Made by a program: the position numbers and the translations under genes. Of a stretch of DNA of 64,000 bases, positions 1 through 9,600 are shown one piece after another. Source of the DNA: JAAZZY01 sp964612505 (GTDB lineage: Bacteria > Chlamydiota > Chlamydiia > Chlamydiales > JAAZZY01); assembly GCA_964612505.1 (NCBI GenBank), contig CAZTEX010000001.1:1-64000 (forward strand), given 5' to 3'. The notes under the pieces were generated by a model that saw nothing but the letters and a program-made list of their open reading frames with translations, made no database searches and was not told where the DNA came from. Every line of letters starts with the position of its first letter. The stretch's first letter is position 1.

Positions 1-108
1 ATTCTGAGTAAAATTTTGAAGGATCATGAAACTGAAAAGCGCAGCCAAGATATCTTAGATATCGATAAGAAAAAAGGCTCTCCTAACGATTCAGATGAAA
101 CCCTATAG
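1..108 (+). CDS. C-terminal end of an unidentified protein (partial)
   Basis: An open frame runs from the first base of the window to a TAG stop at 106-108. It gives 35 residues that are very polar and charged (Lys/Asp/Glu/Ser-rich, with an IDKKK segment), typical of a flexible C-terminal tail. It ends 5 bases before the metG start codon, so it is probably the upstream gene of the same transcription unit. Nothing in the tail identifies the family. Confidence 0.5.
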   Translation: MLSKILKDHETEKRSQDILDIDKKKGSPNDSDETL

Positions 109-113
109 ATAAT

Positions 114-2117
114 ATGACCCAGAAGATTTTAATTACGTCGGCCCTTCTTTATGGCAATGGACCTTTGCATTTTGGTCATATGGCAGGGTCTTATTTGCCC
201 GCAGAGTGTTACGCTAGATTTATGCGCTTTTGCGGTCATGACGTATTATTTATTTCTGGGCTCGATGAATATGGGGCGCCAATCACTTTGAGTGCAGAAA
301 AAGAAAAACAATCTCCTCAAGAACATGTCGATTATTATTACAAAGAAGCTTTAAAGAACTTTAAAAGATTTAATTTTTCTTTCGATCATTTTTCAAGAAC
401 AACATGGCCTCGCCATAATGAGGCTGTTCTTGAATTTTTTGAAGATTTGCGCAGCCAAGACTATGTTGAAAAGGTAGCTACTTTGCAGCTTTACTCAGAA
501 AAAGATGATAAATTTTTAGCTGACCGCTATGTCGTAGGAACGTGCCCGAAATGTCATTATGAAGAAGCTAGGGGAGATGAATGCCCCAAATGCGGAGCTT
601 CATTTGAGGCCAATGAACTCAAAAATCCCAGATCTAAAATTACCAATGCTCCACTCAAACTTAAAGAAACCGATCACTATTTTTTAAAGCTCAATCTTTT
701 TAAAGAACCTCTTAGAGAGTGGCTTGAAAAGAAAGACTGGCGCCCTCAAGTTGTCAATATGGCAAAACAATATATCGAAGACGCGAAACCTCGTTGTATT
801 ACTAGAGATTTAGCTTGGGGAATTCCGGTTCCGGGTGAGGTTGGTAAAGTTTTTTATGTTTGGTTTGATGCCCCCATTGGCTACATCTCTGCTGCTAAAG
901 ATTGGGCAGAAAAAAAACACGAACCTCATGCATGGGAAAAGTATTGGTTGGATCCCTCCACTAAGTATGTACAGTTTGTGGGAAAAGATAATATTCCCTT
1001 TCACTCGGTCTTTTTTCCTGCGATGGTGATGGGACAGAAAAAACCTTATAAGCAGGTGGATGAGCTCCCGGCTAATGCTTTCTTTCATTACGAAGGGAGA
1101 AAGTTTAGCAAGTCAGAGGGTTGGTTTATTGATCTGGAAGATTTTTTTGCAAGTTATAGCTCAGATCAAATTCGCTATTGTTTAGCCGCCAATGCCCCCG
1201 AGCAAGACGATTCAGAGTTTAGTTGGAAAGATTTTCAATCACGCAATAATGCAGAGCTAGTAGGTAAATGGGGTAACTTTATCAACAGAACGCTTGTCTT
1301 TATTCAACAAAAGTGTGAAGGCATTTTGCCAGCCCCCAAGAACCTTCTTGAGCGAGATCATCAATTTTTAAAAGATTTGGATCAGGGCTTGGCTTTAGTG
1401 AAAGAGGCTTTTGAAAACTTTCAACTGCGCAAAGCAACTCAACTTATTATGGAGCTAGCAAGTCTTTGTAATGTTTATTTTGATGAAATGAAACCCTGGC
1501 AGCTTGCAAAAACAGAACCTGAAAGAATGAAAAATGTTTTAGCATGTTGTGTTTTTGGTATTAAATTATTAGCAATAGCAGCCTATCCCATTATTCCCGA
1601 GGCCTCTGAAAAAGTTTGGAAAATGATTGGCTTTCAAGATCATCTTACAGATCAAAGGTGGGAGACTAGGGCTTCTCAACCCTTATTTGCGCAATGTTCT
1701 TTGCCAAGTCCTGAAATATTATTTAAGAAAATTGAAGACATTCAAATAGAAAAAGAGCTATCTAAGTTAAAAAGTTCTGCAAGTAAGGATCAAGATTTAA
1801 TGATCGATTTTGACTGTTTTACTAAAGTTGATTTACGAGTAGCTGAAGTTTTAGAGGCAGAGCCTTTAGCTAAAAGTCAAAAGCTATTGAGAATTACTTT
1901 AGATGTGGGCGGTGAGAGAAGAGTTGTCGTTTCAGGCATTAAAGAGTATTATCAACCTGAAAAACTGATTGGGAAAAAAGTTATTCTTGTCGCAAATTTA
2001 AAGCCTGCTAAGATTATGGGAATCGAAAGCCAAGGGATGATTTTGGCTGCTTCCAATGGCAAAGCTTTAGAAGTTCCGTTAATTGAAAATCTACCTTCAG
2101 GTAGTAAGGTTTCATAA
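114..2117 (+). CDS. metG: Methionyl-tRNA synthetase
   Basis: Class I aminoacyl-tRNA synthetase that charges tRNA(Met) with methionine in the cytoplasm. The 667-residue protein has the HIGH-type signature HFGH near residue 19 and the KMSKS-type loop as KFSKS near residue 332. Two CPKC zinc knuckles lie at about residues 144-160. The last 110 residues form an EMAPII-like tRNA-binding domain (DLRVAEVLEAEPL, then GIESQGMILAA), as in long bacterial MetG. The ATG lies 5 bases after the preceding stop. The frame overlaps no other real gene except the dnaG junction downstream, where only one base separates the two genes. Family assignment is secure. Confidence 0.97.
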   Translation: MTQKILITSALLYGNGPLHFGHMAGSYLPAECYARFMRFCGHDVLFISGLDEYGAPITLSAEKEKQSPQEHVDYYYKEALKNFKRFNFSFDHFSRTTWPRHNEAVLEFFEDLRSQDYVEKVATLQLYSEKDDKFLADRYVVGTCPKCHYEEARGDECPKCGASFEANELKNPRSKITNAPLKLKETDHYFLKLNLFKEPLREWLEKKDWRPQVVNMAKQYIEDAKPRCITRDLAWGIPVPGEVGKVFYVWFDAPIGYISAAKDWAEKKHEPHAWEKYWLDPSTKYVQFVGKDNIPFHSVFFPAMVMGQKKPYKQVDELPANAFFHYEGRKFSKSEGWFIDLEDFFASYSSDQIRYCLAANAPEQDDSEFSWKDFQSRNNAELVGKWGNFINRTLVFIQQKCEGILPAPKNLLERDHQFLKDLDQGLALVKEAFENFQLRKATQLIMELASLCNVYFDEMKPWQLAKTEPERMKNVLACCVFGIKLLAIAAYPIIPEASEKVWKMIGFQDHLTDQRWETRASQPLFAQCSLPSPEILFKKIEDIQIEKELSKLKSSASKDQDLMIDFDCFTKVDLRVAEVLEAEPLAKSQKLLRITLDVGGERRVVVSGIKEYYQPEKLIGKKVILVANLKPAKIMGIESQGMILAASNGKALEVPLIENLPSGSKVS

Positions 2118-2118
2118 A

Positions 2119-3879
2119 TTGGGTTCCATCACTAAAGAAAGTTTAGAGCAGCTTCGACAAAAAGTTGATCTGGTCGATCTTCTTTCTAATTATATGGAAC
2201 TGCAGCGCAGTGGTGCTTATCACAAAGCATGCTGCCCTTTTCATAATGAAAAGACCCCCTCCTTTGTCGTGCAAGCTGGATCTTCTTTTTATCACTGTTT
2301 TGGCTGTCAAGCTCATGGCGATGCCATTGCTTTTTTGATGGAGCATCAGCGTTTAAATTTTACAGAGGCTGTAGAGTTTTTAGCTGGGCGTTATCAAGTC
2401 ATGTTAGAATATGAACACCAAGCCCCTCAAAACCAAAATAAAAAACGATTCTTAGAAGCTTTTTCTTTTGCGCAGCAATTTTTTCACCAATTTCTTCTTA
2501 AAAGTGATGAAGGAAAAGAAGCTCTTGAATACCTAAAAAAGAGAGAAATAGATCTTAAGTTTATTCAAAAATTTGAAATAGGCTTGGCCCCTTCGGACGG
2601 CAAAAAACTAGCTCAAGAGTTAAAAAAGTTGAATTATTCGACAGAAGAGCTCCAAGAGGTGGGGCTGCTTAATCAATATGGATCGTCGTTCTTTTCTGAT
2701 CGAATCACTTTTCCTATTCAGAATGCTCAAGGAATTGTCATTGGTTTTTCTGCTCGCCTGTTTAAAGAGAGCACTCATGGGGGCAAATATATTAATTCTA
2801 AAGAGTCTTTTTTATTTAAAAAATCCAATGTCTTGTTTGGCTTAAATTATTCTCGCATGCGCATTGCCAAAGGTAAAAAAGTATTGATTGTCGAAGGTCA
2901 AATAGATGCTCTTCGCTTGATCGATCATGGCCTTAATGCCACCGTTGCCCCTTTAGGTACAGCGCTGACAGAATCGCACGTAGATAAACTAGTTCAATTG
3001 GGAGTAGAACAAGCCTATTTAGCTTTTGACTCCGATGAAGCCGGGCTGAATGCCGCTGTTAAAAGTGGTCATCTCTTGCAAAAAAAGCGAGTTACTACTT
3101 ACATTGTTCCAATGCCTAAAAATGCCGATCCTGACTCCTATCTTAGAGAGAAAGGAGCTAAAGCTTTTGGTTTGCTGCTAAATAAAAAAATCGATTATCT
3201 CTCTTTTATTTTACGAATCTTTTCAAACTCAATGGACGTAAGTGATCCCGCTCAAAAAGCTCGCTTAATTGAAAAAATCACAGAAAAAATTAAAGAATGG
3301 GAAGATCCGGTGATGATTCATGAGAGTCTTAAAAAACTGGCTTCTTTGATGCAAGTTCCAGAAGCGATGCTAGGCATTTCTGAAATAAGTCCCTCTCACA
3401 AGTATGCTTCTTCAGCAAAGTTGAATCCGACTAGTGACGCGGCGCAACAGTTTTTAGAAACAGATGTTTTAATTTGGCTTTTACAACGAGATTTACCAAC
3501 AGAAGAATTTTTAAAAATAGCTCAAAAAAATTTAGAACTTTCAATGTTTGTCGATTCCAAGTGTTCAAACATCTATCAAATTATCTCTAATGCATTTGCT
3601 GGAAATAAACTTTTAGATTCGCTTTCCTTATTAATCGAATGCCCTGATGAAGAGACGCAAAAATTAGTTAGTTCTTTAATGGAAAAAAAGATCGATAAAG
3701 AGCATGCCAAAGAACTTTTTATTTGTTCTTTGCAGCGTTTGCTCGATCATGGTTGGATGAAGCAAAGAGAGTCGATTAAATGTGAGATTCAAACTCAACA
3801 TTTTTCTGAAGAAGAGTCTTTAAGTCTTGCGAAAAAGTTTGACGCCTTGCAAAAAAATAGACCTCAGGTCAAGTTATAG
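2119..3879 (+). CDS. dnaG: DNA primase
   Basis: Synthesises RNA primers for DNA replication. The protein starts with a CHC2 zinc-binding domain (CPFHNEKTPSF, then CFGCQAHGD), followed by the primase core and a Toprim domain with VLIVEGQIDAL and AYLAFDSDEAG. A longer open frame from ATG 2083 runs inside metG. I prefer the TTG at 2119-2121, one base after the metG stop, because it gives the family-typical N-terminus MGSITKESLEQLRQKVDLVDL and has TAAGG about 9 bases upstream. About 586 residues, normal for DnaG. It is translationally coupled to metG and the next gene. Confidence 0.95.
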   Translation: MGSITKESLEQLRQKVDLVDLLSNYMELQRSGAYHKACCPFHNEKTPSFVVQAGSSFYHCFGCQAHGDAIAFLMEHQRLNFTEAVEFLAGRYQVMLEYEHQAPQNQNKKRFLEAFSFAQQFFHQFLLKSDEGKEALEYLKKREIDLKFIQKFEIGLAPSDGKKLAQELKKLNYSTEELQEVGLLNQYGSSFFSDRITFPIQNAQGIVIGFSARLFKESTHGGKYINSKESFLFKKSNVLFGLNYSRMRIAKGKKVLIVEGQIDALRLIDHGLNATVAPLGTALTESHVDKLVQLGVEQAYLAFDSDEAGLNAAVKSGHLLQKKRVTTYIVPMPKNADPDSYLREKGAKAFGLLLNKKIDYLSFILRIFSNSMDVSDPAQKARLIEKITEKIKEWEDPVMIHESLKKLASLMQVPEAMLGISEISPSHKYASSAKLNPTSDAAQQFLETDVLIWLLQRDLPTEEFLKIAQKNLELSMFVDSKCSNIYQIISNAFAGNKLLDSLSLLIECPDEETQKLVSSLMEKKIDKEHAKELFICSLQRLLDHGWMKQRESIKCEIQTQHFSEEESLSLAKKFDALQKNRPQVKL

Positions 3880-3881
3880 TG

Positions 3882-4277
3882 ATGAAAGATTTAATCTTAT
3901 TCGATGATCAATGTCCTTTTTGTCAAAGGAGCATTCTTTTTATCTTGAAAAGAGATCATCATAAAAGGTTTCTTTTTTCAGGGCTCCATGGTCTAGCAGC
4001 TGAGAAAGTAAAGCATCTTAGTATCGGACCATCAGAATCAATTATTTTAATTGAAAATTACAGCACAACACAAACCAAGATCGTCTATCGCTCGCAAGCC
4101 ATTTTTAGGATATTTTGGAAGCTGGGGGGGATTTATAAACTCATTGGCTGGAAATTTATCTTTCCTTCTTTTTTCTTTGATTGGGCTTATCGAATAGTTG
4201 CAAGAAATCGCAAACATTTATGCAAAACAAACGCCTCTTATAAAACAGAACTTTATAAAGAACGCTTTTTGCCCTAA
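3882..4277 (+). CDS. DCC-family (DUF393) thiol-disulfide oxidoreductase-like protein
   Basis: Small protein of about 131 residues beginning LILFDDQCPFCQRSILFILKRD. This is the DCC-family signature, with a CxxC pair in the thioredoxin-like position, followed by the usual pattern of aromatic and basic residues and a hydrophobic segment (FIFPSFFFDWAYRIV). Members are predicted thiol oxidoreductases, but the substrate is not known. A GTG at 3879 overlapping the dnaG TAG and an ATG at 3882 are both possible starts; either way it is coupled to dnaG. The link to metG and dnaG appears to be positional only. Confidence 0.8.
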   Translation: MKDLILFDDQCPFCQRSILFILKRDHHKRFLFSGLHGLAAEKVKHLSIGPSESIILIENYSTTQTKIVYRSQAIFRIFWKLGGIYKLIGWKFIFPSFFFDWAYRIVARNRKHLCKTNASYKTELYKERFLP

Positions 4278-4341
4278 GGATAAATGTAGAGATGGAACTT
4301 CCTAGCGTCTATTCTTGTTACAATTTCTTTAAGCTTTAAAG

Positions 4342-5292
4342 CTAGGCTTTAGGAACTTCTTTTTTTGCGAGGGTTTGAGCGGATTCTCTCATTTTATTAA
4401 GTTCCATTTTTGCCTTTTGAACTTCATCCAGTAGTTTTTGCATTTCTTTCTTATTAGTCTCTAGGGCGATGAGTCGATCATTGGCCAGTTGTTCACTAGC
4501 ACTGAGTTGCTCTGCATTCTTTTGTAGCTGAGCGTTTAGATCACTTAATTGCTGATTTAAAAAAGTTTCTGAATTGGTATGGTCTAATTGAGCTTGGTTT
4601 AGAGTCTCTGCTGAATTTTGAATTTGAGCTTCAAAAGCTCCCTTTTTTTGCTCACACTGTTGTTGATATTGTGTATAAGTTTGGTTTAAGTTTAGAAGTT
4701 GTCCTTCTTGAATTGCTTTTTCAGAAGCTAAACTTAGGCTATTATTTATGCAGCTTGTAAAAGAGTTATTACAAAGATTTAATTGGTCTGTGATAGCAGT
4801 TAAGTTGCTAAAGATTCCTGGTACAGCTTGAATAATGCACCGGACTAACTCTCTGTAGCCTGTATTGACACTCGTTTGCCAGCAAGCTTCAATATATTGA
4901 CTGGCTATTTCTTTAGCTTCGTGAGAGGCTGCATCATATTGAGTAAGTTGAGTTTTTAACTGATTTAGTTCCACGTCATTTTTACCAGCATTTTGCAGCA
5001 GATTAGCAAGGATAATAGATCCAGCAGCTAAAAGGGTGGATTTAAAGAGATTAGTAAAGCGCGCAGAGAGTGAGTCAGATCCTACAAAGTATTGAATTCG
5101 TTTACTCATTGCCGCCCAGTATCCGCTTTGATTCTTAGCAGAATCCCAGTTCTTTAATCTTGCTAATGAGGAGTCGCTTCCGATAAAAGTTTTAGTACAG
5201 TTTTTTGCAGCGCAAAAAAAGGAGCTAATTGCAGCTCCTGCAAGAGCTAATCTTTGTATCTGCACGTCTGAAAAACCATTAAAACTTGTCAT
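4342..5292 (-). CDS. Hypothetical protein with C-terminal coiled coil
   Basis: No family recognised. The 316-residue protein has two short hydrophobic stretches (near residues 13-24, LALAGAAISSFFCA, and near residue 90, LLAAGSIILANLL). A long helical region follows, rich in Gln, Asn, Glu, Ala and Lys, and residues about 200-305 have heptad-like spacing (QLSDLNAQLQKNAEQLSASEQ). Two copies of a short motif occur in the N-terminal third (FIGSDSSLARLKN and FVGSDSLSARFTN), suggesting an internal duplication of about 45 residues. The architecture of hydrophobic segments plus coiled coil fits a lineage-specific chlamydial membrane or secreted protein, which is an inference only. It is convergent with the DCC gene. 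Confidence 0.7.
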   Translation of the reverse strand: MTSFNGFSDVQIQRLALAGAAISSFFCAAKNCTKTFIGSDSSLARLKNWDSAKNQSGYWAAMSKRIQYFVGSDSLSARFTNLFKSTLLAAGSIILANLLQNAGKNDVELNQLKTQLTQYDAASHEAKEIASQYIEACWQTSVNTGYRELVRCIIQAVPGIFSNLTAITDQLNLCNNSFTSCINNSLSLASEKAIQEGQLLNLNQTYTQYQQQCEQKKGAFEAQIQNSAETLNQAQLDHTNSETFLNQQLSDLNAQLQKNAEQLSASEQLANDRLIALETNKKEMQKLLDEVQKAKMELNKMRESAQTLAKKEVPKA

Positions 5293-5476
5293 AAGACTCC
5301 TGAATTTTTTTATAAAAGAACAATTATACCAATTAAAGTTGATAAAAAAAAGAAATTATTTACTAGTGTTTGTGCTGTTTATAAACAAATTTTTTTAAAT
5401 TTATTAACTAAAAAAGGGGAAAACCTTTTCACTTATAGCGCTAGACTATCCTTCAAATAAGGCCCTCATTGCTAAG

Positions 5477-5509
5477 TTGACAAAATCAATAAAGTCTTTC
5501 CTGTAAAAT
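5477..5509 (+). promoter_or_regulatory. Possible sigma-70 type promoter of the PRPP synthetase gene
   Basis: A consensus -35 box TTGACA at 5477-5482 is followed by TGTAAAAT at 5502-5509. The spacing is 19-21 bases depending on how the -10 box is read, longer than ideal. It lies about 50 bases upstream of the ATG at 5559, in the divergent gap between the coiled-coil gene and this gene. Confidence 0.35.
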
Positions 5510-5558
5510 TGTTTTTTTGATAATTTCACTGCAATTTTATCAGGTTTTGGGTGTAAAA

Positions 5559-6554
5559 ATGAAAAAACTGTTATTAATTCTTTGTGTTTTTGTCTGTTTT
5601 GCTAAAGTGGAAGCCTATCTTTTTGTTGGCAATGCTTCTGAAAGTTTAGCTTTGGCTCTTGCTAATGAACTTCACATTCCTTTGGGTCACTGCACTATTG
5701 ACCGATTTAAAGATGGCGAAGTGAATATCAAAATCAATGAAAATGTTGAAAATAGACATGTCTTTATCCTTCAGTCGACTTGCAGAACCTCAGAAGGCTC
5801 CATTAATGATCATTTTATGGAACTATTTTTACTAGCTAGAGCTCTTAAAAGAGGACACGCAGAAAAAATTACAGCGATTATCCCGTATTATGGATACTCT
5901 AGACAAGATCGCGGTGAAGGGGTGCCTATTTCTGCTTCAGAGGTGGCGTCGCTAATTGAAGCTTCTGGTATTAATCGAGTGGTGACCGTCGATATTCATT
6001 CAAAGCAAATTCAAGGCTTTTTTCACGAAGCCTCTTTAGATAATATAGATTCATGCCCCATCTTTGCGGAGTACCTCAAAGATAAAACCTTGAAGAAGCC
6101 TGTTGTGGTAGCCCCTGATGCAGGAGCGATTAATAGAGCCCTCTCTTTGCAAGCAAATTTGAAAAAAAGGGGGATCGATGCAGAGATGGCAATTATTATT
6201 AAAAAGAGAGTGAAGGCTGGAGAAATAGAGTCGGCAAATCTTTTAGGGGAAATAGAAGGGCACGATGTCATTTTAGTCGACGATATTTGTGATACAGCAG
6301 GAACGTTGATTGCTGCAGGAAAGGAAATTAAAAGGCTGGGAGCTGAATCAATCTATGCCTGTATTACCCACCCTGTTTTTTCTCACCCCGCATTAGAGCG
6401 TATTCAAGAGTCCAATTTTACAGAAGTTATCGTTACCAATACCATTCCGCTTGAAGATAGTGGTCCTAAAATTAAGCAACTTTCAGTGATCCCTGTGCTT
6501 AAAGATAGATTGTTAAATTCAAAAGCTTTGAGTCTTGCTAAAAATTTAAATTAG
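5559..6554 (+). CDS. prs: Ribose-phosphate pyrophosphokinase with an apparent N-terminal signal peptide
   Basis: PRPP synthetase makes phosphoribosyl pyrophosphate from ribose-5-phosphate and ATP for nucleotide, His and Trp synthesis. Visible family motifs: FVGNAS at the core N-terminus, RFKDGEVNIKI, YYGYSRQDR, the metal/substrate segment VDIHSKQIQGFF, the catalytic KKR, and the PRPP loop VILVDDICDTAGTL. The frame opens at 5517, but the ATG at 5559 gives a classical signal-peptide-like leader, MKKLLLILCVFVCFAKVEA. It ends exactly where normal PRPP synthetases begin (YLFVGNAS aligns with the usual LFxGNAS). The flexible loop after RQDR is two to three residues shorter than usual (RQDRGEGVPIS). 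No strong ribosome-binding site is seen at either start. Enzyme family is secure; export is an inference. Confidence 0.92.
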   Translation: MKKLLLILCVFVCFAKVEAYLFVGNASESLALALANELHIPLGHCTIDRFKDGEVNIKINENVENRHVFILQSTCRTSEGSINDHFMELFLLARALKRGHAEKITAIIPYYGYSRQDRGEGVPISASEVASLIEASGINRVVTVDIHSKQIQGFFHEASLDNIDSCPIFAEYLKDKTLKKPVVVAPDAGAINRALSLQANLKKRGIDAEMAIIIKKRVKAGEIESANLLGEIEGHDVILVDDICDTAGTLIAAGKEIKRLGAESIYACITHPVFSHPALERIQESNFTEVIVTNTIPLEDSGPKIKQLSVIPVLKDRLLNSKALSLAKNLN

Positions 6555-6559
6555 AAACG

Positions 6560-6597
6560 TGGCGATTGACAGATTAGATATAAGAAGTTGATCGCCA
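6560..6597. terminator. Inverted repeat between convergent prs and glyQS
   Basis: TGGCGAT at 6560-6566 pairs with ATCGCCA at 6591-6597 across a 24-base loop, between two convergent gene ends. No clean T-tract follows on either strand, so it is only a weak terminator candidate. Confidence 0.3.
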
Positions 6598-6626
6598 TCG
6601 TCTATTCAATAGAGTCTGTTTTTACG

Positions 6627-9600
6627 CTAATCTGCTTTAGCTACAAGACTAAAATCGAACAATTGCTTGAACAGTTTCATGATCTCATTGAGAAGAGAAA
6701 GTCTATTCATTCGAAGCGATGTATCTTCATCCATAATTTTTACATGATCAAAAAGTTCTGCTAAAAGTGGGTGAAGGGTGGCAAGTAAATGAAAGGACTC
6801 AGAATAAAGATGACTTTGTACACAACTTAAAAATTGAGATCTCATTTCTAAAAAGTATTTATGAAGATTCTTTTCATGAGGAGAAACAAAAAGTTCAGGT
6901 TTTACTTTTGTTTTAATCTCTATATTGAGCTGACCTTTAGCTCTTTTAAAAACTTCTAGAAGAGGCTCAAAAAGGGCATGTGATTTAAATTGATTGAGCG
7001 ATTGTGCGCGTAAATATAGATCATAAATATTAAGATCTTCATAGTCAGAAGCTAGTACGGCTTGAATCTCATCGGGCCTTAATTTATACCCTGTCAGAAC
7101 TGTTTTAATACGAGATTGTAAAAACTGAATAATTTGAGCAGGCGCTTCTTTATTGTCTTGATACTTAAATAAGTCAAAGCCATGTTGCAAAATCTTCTGA
7201 AGGGGCAAATGTAATTTATGTTCAATTAAGATGCGGATAATTCCCAAAGCTTGTCTGCGGAGGGCAAAAGGGTCTGAGGAGGATGTCGGAATGTTGCCTG
7301 CTAAAAAGCAAGCCAGTAAATTGTCTATTTTATCGGCAAGACTAAAGATAATGCCTAAGGGCGTTGTGGGTAGTTTATCTTCTTCAAAACGAGGAAGCCA
7401 ATGTTCATAAATGGCATTAGAAACTGCTTTAGAATGCTTTTCTTCTTCGGCATAGACCTTTCCCATAAGGCCTTGTAGTTCTGGGAATTCAAAAACAACC
7501 TGAGAGGCAAGGTCTGCTTTTAAAAGATGGGAAGCTGTTTCGATATCTTCGTAGTTAACCTTCAAAGCTAAGTAGTTTTGAATAACGAGGGCGTGTTTTT
7601 TTAAGCGAACTGTTTTATCAAAAAGAGTGCCGTGCTCTTGTTGGAAAGTAATGTCTTTGAGCTTTTTATTAAAATGTTCAAGGCCACTTTTTAAATCTTG
7701 GTGGAAGAGGAAGAGGCCATCTGCTAAGCGAGGAGAAACGGCTCGTTCATGACCATTTTTAATCATGGCATTTTCCTCGGTGTCTAAACAAACTACAAAA
7801 TGTGGTATGAGCTTTCCACTTTCATCTACTAAAGGAAAATGGCGCTGATGTGTAATGAGTACAAGCTCTAGAAGTTCTTTAGGAAGTTCTAAAAATTTAG
7901 GATCAAAAGAGCCGACCATTAGATGAGGCGATTCGCATAGATATAAAACTTCAGAAAGTACTCCTTTAACGTGAGAGGCTTTAGCTTTCATTTTTGCTTC
8001 AATCTTTGCCAGTTCACTTAAAATAAGCTCTTTTCTCTCTTCTTGATTAACAATCACATGGTGCTTTTTTAACTGAGAAAAATAGTCTTTAGCGTGTCCA
8101 ACATGGAAAGAGGTATCTGATAAAAGAGGATGTCCTTTGGTACTATTGGAAGAGTGAATGTGAGCAATTTGAAGAGGGATGATTTCTTTACCATGCAAAG
8201 CAATGAGTGAGTGAATGGGTCTAGCAAACGGGATACCCAAATCAGACCAGAGCATTTTTTGAGGAAAATCTAAATTTAGAATTAAAGTGCTTAAATGTTC
8301 GTGGAAAATGCGGCGAGTACTTTTGGCTTCTATGGTTTGAGAAACAAAAAGATAGGGCGTATTTTTTAACTCTTTAATAGAGAGGTTTGAGTTTTTACCT
8401 TCATAGATTTCTTTCAAAGAGAGGTGGTTGAGTTTGAGAGAATCAAAAAAACCTTTTCCAATATTAGAGAGGTGACCATGGGAATCAAAAGCCGTTTCAG
8501 TAGAGGGGCCTTTCTTCTCAATGACTTCTTGAGGTGTTCCAAAACTTAACTCATGAATGTAAGCAACAAGCCTACGAGGAGAGCCAAATGTTTCTAGTTT
8601 TGAGTAGGAGAGGTTGTGACTTTTTAAAAGCTTTTCAAGATCCTTCTTTAAGTTTTGTATACCGATGGGGATAAATGACTGGGGAAGCTCTTCTGTTTGT
8701 ATTTCAAGTACAAAATCTTCTTTGGCATCGCTTGTAAACGAATGATCTAAAAAAGGAATTTTTTCTAAGTCTTGTTTAGGAGTGCGTCTTAATGGATAGC
8801 CAATTTTTTTTCTATGTAGAGAGAAGATCGTTGCTACTCTACAGGCCAGTGCGCGAACTCTATTAATATAAGTGGTGCGCTCTGATACGGAAATGACGCC
8901 GCGAGCATCTAACATGTTGAATGCATGAGAGGCTTTGATAACAAAATCGTAAGCTGGAATCGGTAAATCTTTTTCAATTAAATCTAAGGCTTCTCGTTCA
9001 GCCATGTCAAAAGTTGTTTTCCACATGCCTGCATTCGATGCTTCAAAGTTATAAGTGCTCCACTCGATTTCATTTTGATGGTAGATATCGCCGTAGGTTA
9101 AGTCTTTGTTCCATTTTAAGTCGTAGACATTGTTGACATTTTGCAAGTACATGGCAAGTCTTTCAAGACCATAGGTAATTTCTCCTGGAATGACATCGAG
9201 CTCTTGTCCACCAAACTGTTGAAAATAGGTAAACTGAGAGGCTTCCATTCCATCAACCCACACTTCCCAACCCAAACCCCAAGCTCCTAAAGAAGGGGAC
9301 TTCCAGTCGTCATGAACAAAGCGAATATCATGTTTTTTTAGATCAAGGCCCATTTCTTCTAAAGAGCCTAAATATAATTTTTGAATATTTAGAGGAGAGG
9401 GTTTTAAGATGACTTGATACTGCAAAAAATGCTGCATGCGATTGGGATTTTCCCCATAGCGACCATCTGTAGGGCGGCGACTCGGTTCAAGATAGGCAGC
9501 GTGATAAGGCTCTGGTCCAAGCGAACGAAAAAAAGTAGCAGGATTGAAGGTGCCCGCTCCCATCTCTAGGTCGTATCCAAACTGGGATGCGCAACCTTGC

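Noticed and set aside
810..1088. Minus-strand ORF of 92 codons inside metG
   Set aside because: It lies wholly inside a certain gene on the other strand, has no ribosome-binding site, and its residues are biased by the complementary metG codons.
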